Positions 54,900 through 63,060 of a stretch of 64,000 nucleotides of DNA are shown in pieces (within the stretch, counting starts at the first letter, position 1; each line of letters opens with the position of its first letter). Source of the DNA: Listeria monocytogenes ATCC 19117 (GTDB taxonomy: Bacteria; Bacillota; Bacilli; Lactobacillales; Listeriaceae); the NCBI RefSeq assembly GCF_000307025.1, contig NC_018584.1, positions 930,001 through 994,000 of the forward strand, given 5' to 3'. The notes beneath the pieces were generated by a model. That model was not told where the DNA came from, ran no database searches, and saw only the letters and a list, made by a program, of their open reading frames with translations. The position numbers and the translations under genes are program-made.

Positions 54900-55503
54900 A
54901 TTTGAGATTTTTTCCTGACATCCAATGTTCCAGCCGTTTTCCAACAAACCATAAAATAACGACAGAAACAGCTAATATAGCCAGTTTGAGCGGCTGGTGA
55001 ATCAAGTCGACAAAGTCATAGCCAATATAGCTAATGGCGAAGACTTTGATTAGTTTGCCACCTACAAGCGCTAATATAAATTGATATACTTTTATTTTAG
55101 AGAGACCTGCAACAATATTTACCGCCGAAGATGGGGTAAATGGCATTACAAGTAAAATGAAAATCGGACTAAAACCATGTCTATCAATCCATTCCATTAC
55201 TCGTTTAATTTGTTTGTGACCCGAAATAAAACGTAAAAAACGAGTTTGACCAAATTTCCGTGCTAACAAAAATACGCATAAACTACCCGCAATTGCTGCT
55301 GTCACCGAAATTAAAAAACCACCAAGTAGTCCGTATGCATTTACGTTCACTACAACGAAAACTATAAATGGTAAAAATGGTAAAAACGCTTCAATAAAAG
55401 GTAAGAGAAAAGCTAAAAGTGGACCTAAATTCCGATACTCACTTAGCCAGTACATTAAATTATCATAAGAAAAGAAATTCATCATATCCTGCCAAAATGT
55501 CAT
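54898..55503 (-). CDS. TVP38/TMEM64 (DedA-like SNARE-associated) membrane protein
   Basis: The 201-aa product from the ATG with first base 55503 (MTFWQDMMNF) follows CTGGAGG on minus. Five helices are seen, with the family motif FARKFGQTRFL and VMPFTPSSAVNIVAGLSKIKVYQF near residue 130. Members act as lipid scramblases or transporters in envelope maintenance. The roughly 125-base gap to the next gene holds only a hairpin. Confidence 0.85.
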   Translation of the reverse strand: MTFWQDMMNFFSYDNLMYWLSEYRNLGPLLAFLLPFIEAFLPFLPFIVFVVVNVNAYGLLGGFLISVTAAIAGSLCVFLLARKFGQTRFLRFISGHKQIKRVMEWIDRHGFSPIFILLVMPFTPSSAVNIVAGLSKIKVYQFILALVGGKLIKVFAISYIGYDFVDLIHQPLKLAILAVSVVILWFVGKRLEHWMSGKNLK

Positions 55504-55587
55504 AAGCAAGCCTCCAGTAGTCTTTAACAACATACTTATTTTCTCACATCAAAATGATAAAGCGCTAATAAAACAGCTTGAATATAG

Positions 55588-55620
55588 TTAAAATCCTAGT
55601 ATTTTAACCAGGATTTTAAC
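55588..55620 (-). terminator. Hairpin after the GT39 gene
   Basis: GTTAAAATCCT and AGGATTTTAAC form an 11-bp stem with an 11-nt loop; the following tract is only ACTATATT. Confidence 0.6.
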
Positions 55621-55629
55621 ATTTCTTCT

Positions 55630-57687
55630 TTATTTTAATTGATATAGTGTTCCTGTACCAGTGCCATTCATTCCTTGAGCGCCACCTTGCATATTAAAAG
55701 AAGCGCTAGAAGTGGTGTCATCATCCGTAGAACCGGAGCTACTCCACTTCGAACTATCAATTTCTGTACCGTTTTCTTGAATCCATTTTACCACATCTGA
55801 GTCAGAAGCTTTACTATTTGATGGGAGATAGAAATATTTTATTTCACCGGCTTGAATCATTTGTTTTAATTGTTTTACAGTTAGAGTTGGATCTGTTCCA
55901 TTGAAACCACCAAGTGCCATAACAGCTTCTTTCGTTTTAATAATATAAGGACCTGCTGTTGTTGCATCTGTTGTCCCAAATAAGTAGGTTTCTCCGGTAT
56001 TGTTTTTCTGTAAATAGCTAATTAAATCACTATCAACAGATGCATCGGCGAATCCACCACCACTAGATTGTTTTAATTGTGGTCCAGCTTCGGGTAAGGA
56101 ACTATTCCCACCATATAAAATAGGTGTTAAAGACCAATATGTTGGAGCAATGAGCAAAATCGCTAAAGCGAGCGCTGTTATTTTCGCGGTGAGTTTGGAA
56201 GGTTGTGGTCTAAGTACAATTAAGATAATAGACGTAATTAGTGCAGCAATACCAATAACTACCGCTAAAACAGGCAAGTAAGCAGCAACAAAGAATGCTT
56301 GTAGACCTCCAGTTAGCGTAACTGCAGCAGGTAGCAGGAACCTTTGCCAATTCTCTTTGTCTTGGTATAACCGAAAGAGCGCCACTAGACCTACGCCACT
56401 AAGTAAAGCAATTGGCGGAGCTAGCATAATCAAATAATAATGATGGAAAAAGCCAGCGATACTAAAGAATCCGGCGACAGGGATAAGCCAAGCTGCCCAG
56501 AAAACTATTTCCTTTTGTCTGGAGGTCAATTGGTAAATTCGTTTATTTTCATTTCGATACACCAGGAAAATGGCTAGCATACCGATAATAGCAAGTGGTA
56601 AGAACCAACTAATTTGATCACCAAGTGCGGTTTGGAATAGACGAAGTGGTCCAGCGTTCCCTGTTCCAAACATGCCTGTGCTACCAGTCATTTTTGATCC
56701 ATTCCCGCCGCCGTTTGCCGCATTACTGGGAGCTCCAGTTGGAGGAGCGCCATTATTTCCTTGAGGAGGAGTTCCGCCGTTAGCACCGTCCTGCATACTT
56801 CCACTTGGAGGAGTCGGTGGGGTTGCGTTACTTGAATCTGTTGAGTTAGTGCTAGGAGGAGTCCCCATTTCCACATTACCATTACTACCTGTTCCAGTTT
56901 CTTGACCAAGAAGCCGTTCCATACCATTATAGCCAAATGCCAACTCAAGCACCGAATTGGTTTGACTACTACCGATATAAGGTCGCTCTGAAGCAGCTGT
57001 TTGATCAACTACGACTGCCCAAGAAACAGAGACACCTAGCATTAAGACAAGTGCGATTACTAATTGAACTAGCTTTTTTCTCCAACTTAGTTTTGTAGCA
57101 ATAAAATAGAAGAGCAAAAATGCGGGCACGACCATGAAAGCTTGGAGCATTTTTACATTAAAACCGACACCAATCAACGCAAAAGAAAGTAAAAGCCAGC
57201 CGATTTTTGCACGATGAACAGCTTTAAAAAGGAAAAAGGTTGCTAGTAATAACACAAATACAAGAATAGCATCCATATTATTAGTACGCGTCACGGCTAC
57301 CGCAATAGGAGTCAGCGCCATAATCAAAGCAGTAATTCTTGCAGCCCATGCGCCAAATCTAGGTTTGACGAGCACATAAAGCAAAATCACCGAACCAACA
57401 CCAGCCAACGCTTGTGGTAAGATAACACTCCAACCATGTATGCCGAAAATAAGGGCACTGATCGCTTGCAACCAAAGTGCAACAGGTGGCTTATCTACCG
57501 TAATAAAACCAGCAGGATCAAAAGCTCCGTAGAAAAAATTATGAATATTTTGCACCATACTTGTCACAGCAGCTGTATAATAAGGATTTACCGTATCATC
57601 ATTCCAAATACCATAAAAATTAAAAAAGATGGCAATAACAATAATTCCAACAAAATAAAAATCTAAATGTTGTATCCGTTTCTTCAT
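55630..57687 (-). CDS. GT39/ArnT-like membrane glycosyltransferase
   Basis: The 685-aa product from the ATG with first base 57687 (MKKRIQHLDF) has GAAAGAAGTGAAG upstream. About eleven helices fit the PMT_2 family using polyprenyl-phosphate sugars (compare B. subtilis YkcB). Acidic residues in WNDDTVNPYY (29-38) and the DKPP segment (65-68) fit the active site. An odd low-complexity stretch (about 262-346, Gly/Asn/Pro/Ser/Thr) sits in an extracellular loop. The C-terminal extracellular domain ends in a Ser/Thr/Gly-rich tail. The acceptor is unknown. Confidence 0.85.
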   Translation of the reverse strand: MKKRIQHLDFYFVGIIVIAIFFNFYGIWNDDTVNPYYTAAVTSMVQNIHNFFYGAFDPAGFITVDKPPVALWLQAISALIFGIHGWSVILPQALAGVGSVILLYVLVKPRFGAWAARITALIMALTPIAVAVTRTNNMDAILVFVLLLATFFLFKAVHRAKIGWLLLSFALIGVGFNVKMLQAFMVVPAFLLFYFIATKLSWRKKLVQLVIALVLMLGVSVSWAVVVDQTAASERPYIGSSQTNSVLELAFGYNGMERLLGQETGTGSNGNVEMGTPPSTNSTDSSNATPPTPPSGSMQDGANGGTPPQGNNGAPPTGAPSNAANGGGNGSKMTGSTGMFGTGNAGPLRLFQTALGDQISWFLPLAIIGMLAIFLVYRNENKRIYQLTSRQKEIVFWAAWLIPVAGFFSIAGFFHHYYLIMLAPPIALLSGVGLVALFRLYQDKENWQRFLLPAAVTLTGGLQAFFVAAYLPVLAVVIGIAALITSIILIVLRPQPSKLTAKITALALAILLIAPTYWSLTPILYGGNSSLPEAGPQLKQSSGGGFADASVDSDLISYLQKNNTGETYLFGTTDATTAGPYIIKTKEAVMALGGFNGTDPTLTVKQLKQMIQAGEIKYFYLPSNSKASDSDVVKWIQENGTEIDSSKWSSSGSTDDDTTSSASFNMQGGAQGMNGTGTGTLYQLK

Positions 57688-57809
57688 ATTCTTCACTTCT
57701 TTCCATAAGATAATACCTTTTATTTTAGAGTTCAAATATGAAAAAAACGTGAATAAATTTAGAAATAAACGAGGTATTTATTTTTTACAAAGAAATTCCA
57801 GAAAAAGCC

Positions 57810-57838
57810 TTGTCAAAACTAACATAGAATGGTATTAT
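57810..57838 (+). promoter_or_regulatory. SigA promoter of tRNA-Gly
   Basis: TTGTCA and TATTAT are separated by 17 bases, 36 bases upstream of the tRNA. Confidence 0.8.
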
Positions 57839-57874
57839 ATAAAAGTTGTTAAAACACTAAGAACTACTTACTAT

Positions 57875-57945
57875 GCGGGTGTAGTTTAGTGGTAAAACTA
57901 CAGCCTTCCAAGCTGTTGTCGTGGGTTCGATTCCCATCACCCGCT
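57875..57945 (+). tRNA. tRNA-Gly (TCC)
   Basis: Acceptor stem GCGGGTG/CACCCGC, anticodon TCC at 57907-57909 in loop CTTCCAA, T-arm GTGGGTTCGATTCCCAT, discriminator T. No clear terminator follows before queG, so they may be partly co-transcribed. Confidence 0.95.
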
Positions 57946-58043
57946 TTATATTTTTTTATAAATCCTGTTATCAACGCAGTGTTTCGACCTTTTTAAGCGA
58001 AGCATTGCGTTTATTTTATTGCCTGAAAATAAGGAGAGAGGGG

Positions 58044-59186
58044 ATGATGATAGTGAAGTCGACATCAGATTACGCCGCATTGAAAGAAGAACTCATTGCT
58101 TATGCGCATGAAATAGGTATTCAAAAAATTGGTTTCACAACAGCAGACCCTTTTTTATTTTTAAAAGAACGATTACTAGAAGCGGAAGCGCTGGACCTTT
58201 TTACAGGATTTGAACATCCGGTAATTGATGAACGGGTTTATCCAGAGCTTATTTTCAAGGAACCGCAGTCGATTATCGCCATTGCACTTGCTTATCCGTC
58301 TAAATTAAAAGAAGCACCTATAAGTAAAAAAGGAGCTAGACGAGGTGTATTTGCCAGAGCTTCTTGGGGAATTGATTATCATACCGTTTTACGAGAAAAA
58401 TTAGCGCTACTCGAAACTTTTTTAAGTGAACGTTTGCCAGATGTACGAATGAAATCAATGGTGGATACTGGGGAATTATCAGATGTAGCTGTAGCAGAAC
58501 GAGCGGGCATTGGCTGGCGCGGGAAAAACACGCTGCTCATAACGCCAGAATACGGCTCGTGGGTCTATTTAGGCGAAATGATAACTAATATACCATTCGA
58601 ACCAGATACGCCGGCTAGCGACTTGTGTGGTAGTTGCAATCAATGTGTGAAAGCCTGCCCGACAGGTTCCTTACTGGGTGAAGGGAAGATGAATCCGAAA
58701 ATATGTTTAAGTTATTTGACACAAACAAAAGACTTTCTAGATGAAAAATATCGCGAAGTGTTGCATAATCGTTTGTATGGTTGTGATACTTGTCAGGTAG
58801 TTTGTCCGTATAATCGTGGGCATGATTTCCACTTTCATGATGAGATGGAGCCGGATCCAGAGCTTGTTCGACCAGAATTAAAACCACTATTACACATTTC
58901 CAATCGCGCTTTTAAAGAACAATTTGGCGATATGGCGGGTTCGTGGCGTGGGAAGAAGCCCATTCAGCGAAATGCCATCATTATTCTAGCGCGGTATAAA
59001 GATAAAACAGCTGTACCAGACTTAATTGACTGTTTACAAAACGATCCAAGACCAGTCATTCGAGGAACGGCTGGCTGGGCGCTAAGAAAAATCGGTGGAA
59101 GCGATGCCGAAAAAGCTGTCGAGCAAGCACTTCAAACCGAACAAGATGAACAAGTATTACAAGAATTAACAGCCATAACAAATTAA
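58044..59186 (+). CDS. queG: Epoxyqueuosine reductase
   Basis: The 380-aa product from ATG 58044 (MMIVKSTSDY) has AAGGAG seven bases upstream; a longer in-frame reading would run into the tRNA. Two [4Fe-4S] motifs are present: CGSCNQCVKACPTG and CDTCQVVCPYN. The catalytic Asp region is MVDTGELSDVAVAERAGIG, and a C-terminal HEAT-like part completes it. It reduces epoxyqueuosine to queuosine in tRNA with cobalamin. It overlaps nothing and is followed by trmL. Confidence 0.93.
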   Translation: MMIVKSTSDYAALKEELIAYAHEIGIQKIGFTTADPFLFLKERLLEAEALDLFTGFEHPVIDERVYPELIFKEPQSIIAIALAYPSKLKEAPISKKGARRGVFARASWGIDYHTVLREKLALLETFLSERLPDVRMKSMVDTGELSDVAVAERAGIGWRGKNTLLITPEYGSWVYLGEMITNIPFEPDTPASDLCGSCNQCVKACPTGSLLGEGKMNPKICLSYLTQTKDFLDEKYREVLHNRLYGCDTCQVVCPYNRGHDFHFHDEMEPDPELVRPELKPLLHISNRAFKEQFGDMAGSWRGKKPIQRNAIIILARYKDKTAVPDLIDCLQNDPRPVIRGTAGWALRKIGGSDAEKAVEQALQTEQDEQVLQELTAITN

Positions 59187-59206
59187 TAGAAACCAGGTGA
59201 AAAGCA

Positions 59207-59716
59207 ATGCCAAACCATATCGTACTATATCAACCAGAAATCCCAGCGAATACCGGAAATATCTCCAGAACATGTGCCGGGACGGATACTTACTTACATT
59301 TAATCCGTCCACTTGGTTTTTCGACAGATGATAAAATGTTAAAACGTGCTGGACTTGATTACTGGGATAACGTAAAACTTTCCTATTACGATTCTCTAGA
59401 TGAATTCTTCGAGAAAAATGAAGGCGGAGAATTTTACTACATTACCAAATTTGGTCGTCATGTTTATAGTGATATCGATTATAGTGACCCAAACAAAGAT
59501 TATTTCTTCGTTTTTGGAAAAGAAACGACCGGATTGCCAGATGCGCTTTTACAAAAGAATGAAGAAAATTGTTTGCGTATTCCAATGACAGATCATATTC
59601 GTTCGTTGAATTTATCGAACACAGCGGCAATTTTAGCTTATGAAGCGTTACGTCAGCAGAATTTTGGCGCACTTTTACAAGAACCGAATTACGATCGAAA
59701 AATTTTTCAAGACTAA
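59207..59716 (+). CDS. trmL: tRNA (cytidine/uridine-34-2'-O)-methyltransferase
   Basis: The 169-aa SPOUT methyltransferase shows QPEIPANTGNISRTCAGT near the N-terminus, VFGKETTGLPDALL in the middle and MTDHIRSLNLSNTAAILAYEALRQ at the knotted C-terminus. It methylates the wobble ribose of tRNA-Leu. Known as CspR in older annotation. Clustered with the other tRNA modification gene, queG. Confidence 0.92.
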   Translation: MPNHIVLYQPEIPANTGNISRTCAGTDTYLHLIRPLGFSTDDKMLKRAGLDYWDNVKLSYYDSLDEFFEKNEGGEFYYITKFGRHVYSDIDYSDPNKDYFFVFGKETTGLPDALLQKNEENCLRIPMTDHIRSLNLSNTAAILAYEALRQQNFGALLQEPNYDRKIFQD

Positions 59717-59728
59717 GGGGGAGTTAGG

Positions 59729-60469
59729 ATGAATCAGGCGATAGATGCTATTCTAGGACATTACTCAGTGCGAAAATTTGAAGATAAGGACTTAACGGAA
59801 GAAGCGTTGACCTTACTTATCAAGAGTGCACAAGCCGCATCTACATCCAGTTTTGTTCAAGCATACTCCATCATCGGAATAACAGATAAAGGCGTTCGTG
59901 AACAAATCTCAGCCATTGCAGGAAATCAACCATATACAGTACAAACCGGTCAACTATTTATTTTCGTTGCTGATTTAGCTCGTCATCACGCCATCTTAGA
60001 AGAACATCAAGTGGATACAACTGCACTGGAAACGTCAGAAAAATGGCTTGTTTCTGTGATTGATGCCGCACTTGCTGCACAAAATATGGCCGTTGCCGCA
60101 GAATCATTAGGACTTGGCATTTGCTTTATTGGCGGGATTCGTAACGATGTCGAACAAATCGCGGAAATACTTGATTTACCACCATATACGATGCCATTAT
60201 TCGGCTTGACAATTGGTTATCCGGTTGCTAACAAAGAAAAAGCGAAACCGAGATTGCCTCAAGATTTGGTATACCACGAAAACACCTACCAAAAAATGAA
60301 CCCAACTATTCTAACTGAATATGATGAACAAATAAAAAATTACTACGACGAAAGAACAGCAGGAAAACGAGTAGAAGGTTGGTCCGAACAAATTGCGCGT
60401 GGGCTTGGAAGAACAAGCCGTCTAGACTTAAAAGCATTTTTAGAAAAACAACATTTAAATCAAAAATAA
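59729..60469 (+). CDS. NADPH-dependent nitro/flavin reductase (NfrA-like)
   Basis: The 246-aa FMN-dependent oxidoreductase has the FMN-binding HYSVRKF at the start, AASTSSFVQAYSIIGI near 38, AAESLGLGICFIGGIRND near 133, and a C-terminal arm (WSEQIARGLGRTSR). It resembles B. subtilis NfrA1/YcnD. Follows trmL by 12 bp. Confidence 0.9.
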   Translation: MNQAIDAILGHYSVRKFEDKDLTEEALTLLIKSAQAASTSSFVQAYSIIGITDKGVREQISAIAGNQPYTVQTGQLFIFVADLARHHAILEEHQVDTTALETSEKWLVSVIDAALAAQNMAVAAESLGLGICFIGGIRNDVEQIAEILDLPPYTMPLFGLTIGYPVANKEKAKPRLPQDLVYHENTYQKMNPTILTEYDEQIKNYYDERTAGKRVEGWSEQIARGLGRTSRLDLKAFLEKQHLNQK

Positions 60470-60515
60470 AAGAACGGTACGGCGCATTAAGATAATGCGC
60501 CGTACCGTTCTTTTT
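60470..60515. terminator. Very long perfect terminator stem
   Basis: AAAGAACGGTACGGCGCATTA and its complement TAATGCGCCGTACCGTTCTTT form a perfect 21-bp stem with a three-base loop and T5. It also insulates the convergent small gene. Confidence 0.93.
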
Positions 60516-60518
60516 CGG

Positions 60519-60680
60519 TTATTTCCGTTTATTTCTAGCCATTTGAATTAAGTTCCAAATAACGAGTATTAAAACGATTACTAACAAGATATTAATTAAT
60601 CCACCCGCAATATGGAAAATAATTCCAAGTAACCACACTGCTAATAAAACTACGATGATTCCCCAAATAATTCCTAACAT
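60519..60680 (-). CDS. Lmo0937-family small membrane protein (DUF5670)
   Basis: This 53-aa protein is below the usual length cut-offs. It starts MLGIIWGIIVVLLAVWLLG and ends ARNKRK. Two hydrophobic helices (residues 2-22 and 26-46) are followed by a basic tail. An AGAGG site precedes the ATG on the minus strand. The gene has an excellent SigB promoter (60723-60747). The family is named for lmo0937, a strongly SigB-dependent gene; function unknown. Confidence 0.88.
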   Translation of the reverse strand: MLGIIWGIIVVLLAVWLLGIIFHIAGGLINILLVIVLILVIWNLIQMARNKRK

Positions 60681-60722
60681 GTATAAAAACCTCTTTCTGC
60701 ACTTTTGATTGTACTCTTATAT

Positions 60723-60747
60723 ATTCCCGTGAGGTCAGTCTTTAAAC
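60723..60747 (-). promoter_or_regulatory. SigB promoter of the 53-aa membrane protein
   Basis: On minus, GTTTAA (60747-60742) and GGGAAT (60728-60723) are separated by 13 bases, an essentially perfect SigB promoter 43 bases before the ATG. Confidence 0.88.
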
Positions 60748-60767
60748 ATATTAGGGCTAAAAACAGA

Positions 60768-61226
60768 CTATTTTTTTGTGATATAAGCTAAAAGGGCCTT
60801 TACTCCCTCAGTTACCATGCGTTCGGTTTCATCAAAATCCCCTGTATAATATGGGTCTGGAATATCTTTATCCTCTTGACCAGGCACAAAGGACATAAGC
60901 GAGCGAACGATGACATCTGGATTATTATTAAGTGCATTTAAATCTGCTAAATTTTGCTGATCCATCCCTATAATAAAATCAGCTTCGTTAAAATCAACAT
61001 CAGAAATTTTTCGAGCTCGCATCTCTTGATAATCAACACCATGCTTTTTCAACACAGCTTGCGTCCCGCGGTGTGGCGGTTTCCCTAAATTCCAAGTACC
61101 AGTTGCAGCAGAATCAATTTTTATTTCATTCGTTAACCCAGCTTCTGCAACTTCTTTCCGAAATAACCCCTCAGCCATTGGTGAACGACAAATATTCCCT
61201 AAACAGACAAAAACTACTTTTAACAA
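60768..61226 (-). CDS. Low-molecular-weight protein tyrosine phosphatase
   Basis: The 152-aa protein starts at a TTG (first base 61226) after AGGAGGAA. The P-loop is VCLGNICRSP at residues 7-16, giving Cys8 and Arg14, and the general-acid Asp is in DIPDPYYTGD near 117. It is 12 bp downstream of the SMI1/KNR4-like gene and shares its direction, so the two are likely one operon. Confidence 0.92.
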   Translation of the reverse strand: MLKVVFVCLGNICRSPMAEGLFRKEVAEAGLTNEIKIDSAATGTWNLGKPPHRGTQAVLKKHGVDYQEMRARKISDVDFNEADFIIGMDQQNLADLNALNNNPDVIVRSLMSFVPGQEDKDIPDPYYTGDFDETERMVTEGVKALLAYITKK

Positions 61227-61238
61227 TTGAATTCCTCC

Positions 61239-61985
61239 TTATTTCCATTCCTTATATAATTCGGCCAGAGCCGCTTTATTTATCCCATCACATGCTTCCA
61301 GTCGGACGAAAATTTGCTCCACAAGTTCAGGCGCGAGTTTTCTCCGGAAATAAAGCAATTGATTTTCAAACAAACGATAGACAACTAAATTATACGGGAT
61401 TTCTTGTTTTTCAAGTAATCCTAAAAATGTCGCTAAATACCACTTTTTATCTGGATAATCTTCTAATAGTTCCAGTAATTGTTTTGTTTTTTGCACATTG
61501 CTGGAAGCGAGAATTTGATTTAATTTTTTTATGGGAAATTGTTCCGCGAAATCGGTAGGAAAGGGACTAAAGTACAATTCCTCTATAAATGTAGCAAACG
61601 TTTCAGCAACAATAAGTGTTTGTAACGTTTCAAAATCAACATAAATAATACTGGGTTCGGACGTATTATCTATATAAGAAAAACCAATATAGCGCGATTC
61701 ATCCCGGTGGAAATAAACTTGCTTCCCTGCGAGATCAACATCCTTTTGTTCCGGAATATCCGTTAAAATTTCATCCAAACTAGCCAGATAATAGATTTCA
61801 CCAAAATCTAGGCCATAAGAAGTCGGTTCCGTCGTCTTAAAATGATTTTTGCGAATCAATCCACCATTTTGCTCTGATAAAAGCTGTTTGTATTCAAATG
61901 GTAAAGTGACGCCTAACGCTATTTCTTTTTCACGAATTACTTGTTCAGTTGCGCCATTCTTTTCGTTTTTAACCCAAATCGTCAT
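61239..61985 (-). CDS. SMI1/KNR4 (SUKH) family protein with C-terminal extension
   Basis: The 248-aa product from the ATG with first base 61985 (MTIWVKNEKN) follows GGAGGAG on minus. The N-terminal 140 residues show the SUKH pattern (EKEIALGVTLPFEYKQLLSEQNGGLI, GLDFGEIYYLASLDEIL, YIDNTSEPSIIYVDFE). The remaining 110 residues are helical and I do not recognise them. No toxin is adjacent. Function unknown. Confidence 0.78.
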   Translation of the reverse strand: MTIWVKNEKNGATEQVIREKEIALGVTLPFEYKQLLSEQNGGLIRKNHFKTTEPTSYGLDFGEIYYLASLDEILTDIPEQKDVDLAGKQVYFHRDESRYIGFSYIDNTSEPSIIYVDFETLQTLIVAETFATFIEELYFSPFPTDFAEQFPIKKLNQILASSNVQKTKQLLELLEDYPDKKWYLATFLGLLEKQEIPYNLVVYRLFENQLLYFRRKLAPELVEQIFVRLEACDGINKAALAELYKEWK

Positions 61986-62040
61986 CCTCTTCAACTCCTC
62001 CCTGTATTATCCTAAAAAAAGCAAAATAGCGCAAACAAAA

Positions 62041-62073
62041 GAACATAGCTAGAAATAATTCCTAACTATGTTC
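62041..62073 (-). terminator. Terminator of the HSP90-TPR pair
   Basis: GAACATAG and CTATGTTC pair across a 17-nt loop; on the minus strand CTTTTGTTTG follows. Confidence 0.7.
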
Positions 62074-62080
62074 CAAAATT

Positions 62081-63049
62081 TTACTTCAAAAGATCTTGAT
62101 AATAACTATTTCCATTCCGCGCATCAAACTTCGCCGTTAAAGCTTCCGTCATTTCTACCAAATCAGCTTCTTTTTCTCGGTCGAAAAGAGGGTAGGCTGC
62201 TTGTAAGAAAATAAGTCGGTCTAAACCACCCTCAGCTTTAAGAACAGTTTCTAAGTTGGTATCAATCACTTCTCGCGCTTTTTCCGTTTGCTTGGTAAGG
62301 ACTAAATATTTAAGTAATTGCCCAAGTGGTGGTAGTAAGGAGATTTGTTTCTCCACAAGGGGATAACCTTTATCAAAGCATTCTTGCGCCATTTTTTCAT
62401 CTCCAAGCGCTAAATATGCAAGCGCCATATTTCCATACGTTAAATGAGGAACTTCCGCACAGCGTTGTTTTCCTTCAATAATCGGTTTTGCTGTTTTCTT
62501 AGCTGTTTCATAGTCTTTAATGAAGCAATAATAATGTACTTGATCATTTCTTTCGCAAGCAGGACAGTCATTTAAAAAGTCTGCTTTCGTATCACTCCAT
62601 TTTTTAAATAGCTCTTTGGCTTTTTCAACATCGCCCATACGCATGGCTGCAAGCGTGCACACTTTATAATAAGGTCTTAGCGAATAATTTTCTTGTTCGA
62701 ATTTCACCTTCATATCATTCAAAAGTCCGTCAATTTGCGCTTTCGATACTTCATCAAAAGTCGGGACATGTTCACTAATCCATTTATATTTCCAAAAAAG
62801 ATCTTCCGTGTCAATGTAAGCATCACTATCTTTGTCTTCCCATTTTTTGATTAACCAGCTAAAAGCCTGTAATTGCTTTTTCGGAAACCCAGCTGTTAAG
62901 CATGTGTCAATCAACAGATCACGTGCTTCAATGCCATCATCTATATTGTTATACAAATCTGCACCAGCAATAATTCGTTCTAATACTTTTATTTTTTCAG
63001 GCGTGTCATCCATTCCCCAAACTGATTCTAAATCATTCAAATAATCCAT
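62081..63049 (-). CDS. TPR-like repeat protein
   Basis: The 322-aa all-helical protein has repeated helical hairpins: DLYNNIDDGIEARDLLIDTCLTAG, MGDVEKAKELFKKW, YETAKKTAKPIIEGK, LAYLALGDEKMAQECFDKG and TEKAREVIDTNLE. A CPACERND segment sits near residue 167. The start follows AGGAGGAA. It is 11 bp downstream of the HSP90 homologue, so it may be a dedicated co-chaperone or client adaptor (inference). Confidence 0.75.
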   Translation of the reverse strand: MDYLNDLESVWGMDDTPEKIKVLERIIAGADLYNNIDDGIEARDLLIDTCLTAGFPKKQLQAFSWLIKKWEDKDSDAYIDTEDLFWKYKWISEHVPTFDEVSKAQIDGLLNDMKVKFEQENYSLRPYYKVCTLAAMRMGDVEKAKELFKKWSDTKADFLNDCPACERNDQVHYYCFIKDYETAKKTAKPIIEGKQRCAEVPHLTYGNMALAYLALGDEKMAQECFDKGYPLVEKQISLLPPLGQLLKYLVLTKQTEKAREVIDTNLETVLKAEGGLDRLIFLQAAYPLFDREKEADLVEMTEALTAKFDARNGNSYYQDLLK

Positions 63050-63060
63050 TTTTCTTCCTC

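Noticed and set aside
57921-58043. Longer queG reading frame beginning inside tRNA-Gly
   Set aside because: It would overlap the tRNA gene. ATG 58044 has a proper AAGGAG site and gives the normal family length.
61073-61558. Plus-strand ORF of 161 codons opposite the phosphatase and SUKH genes
   Set aside because: It runs antisense across two well-supported minus-strand genes and shows no domain or ribosome site.
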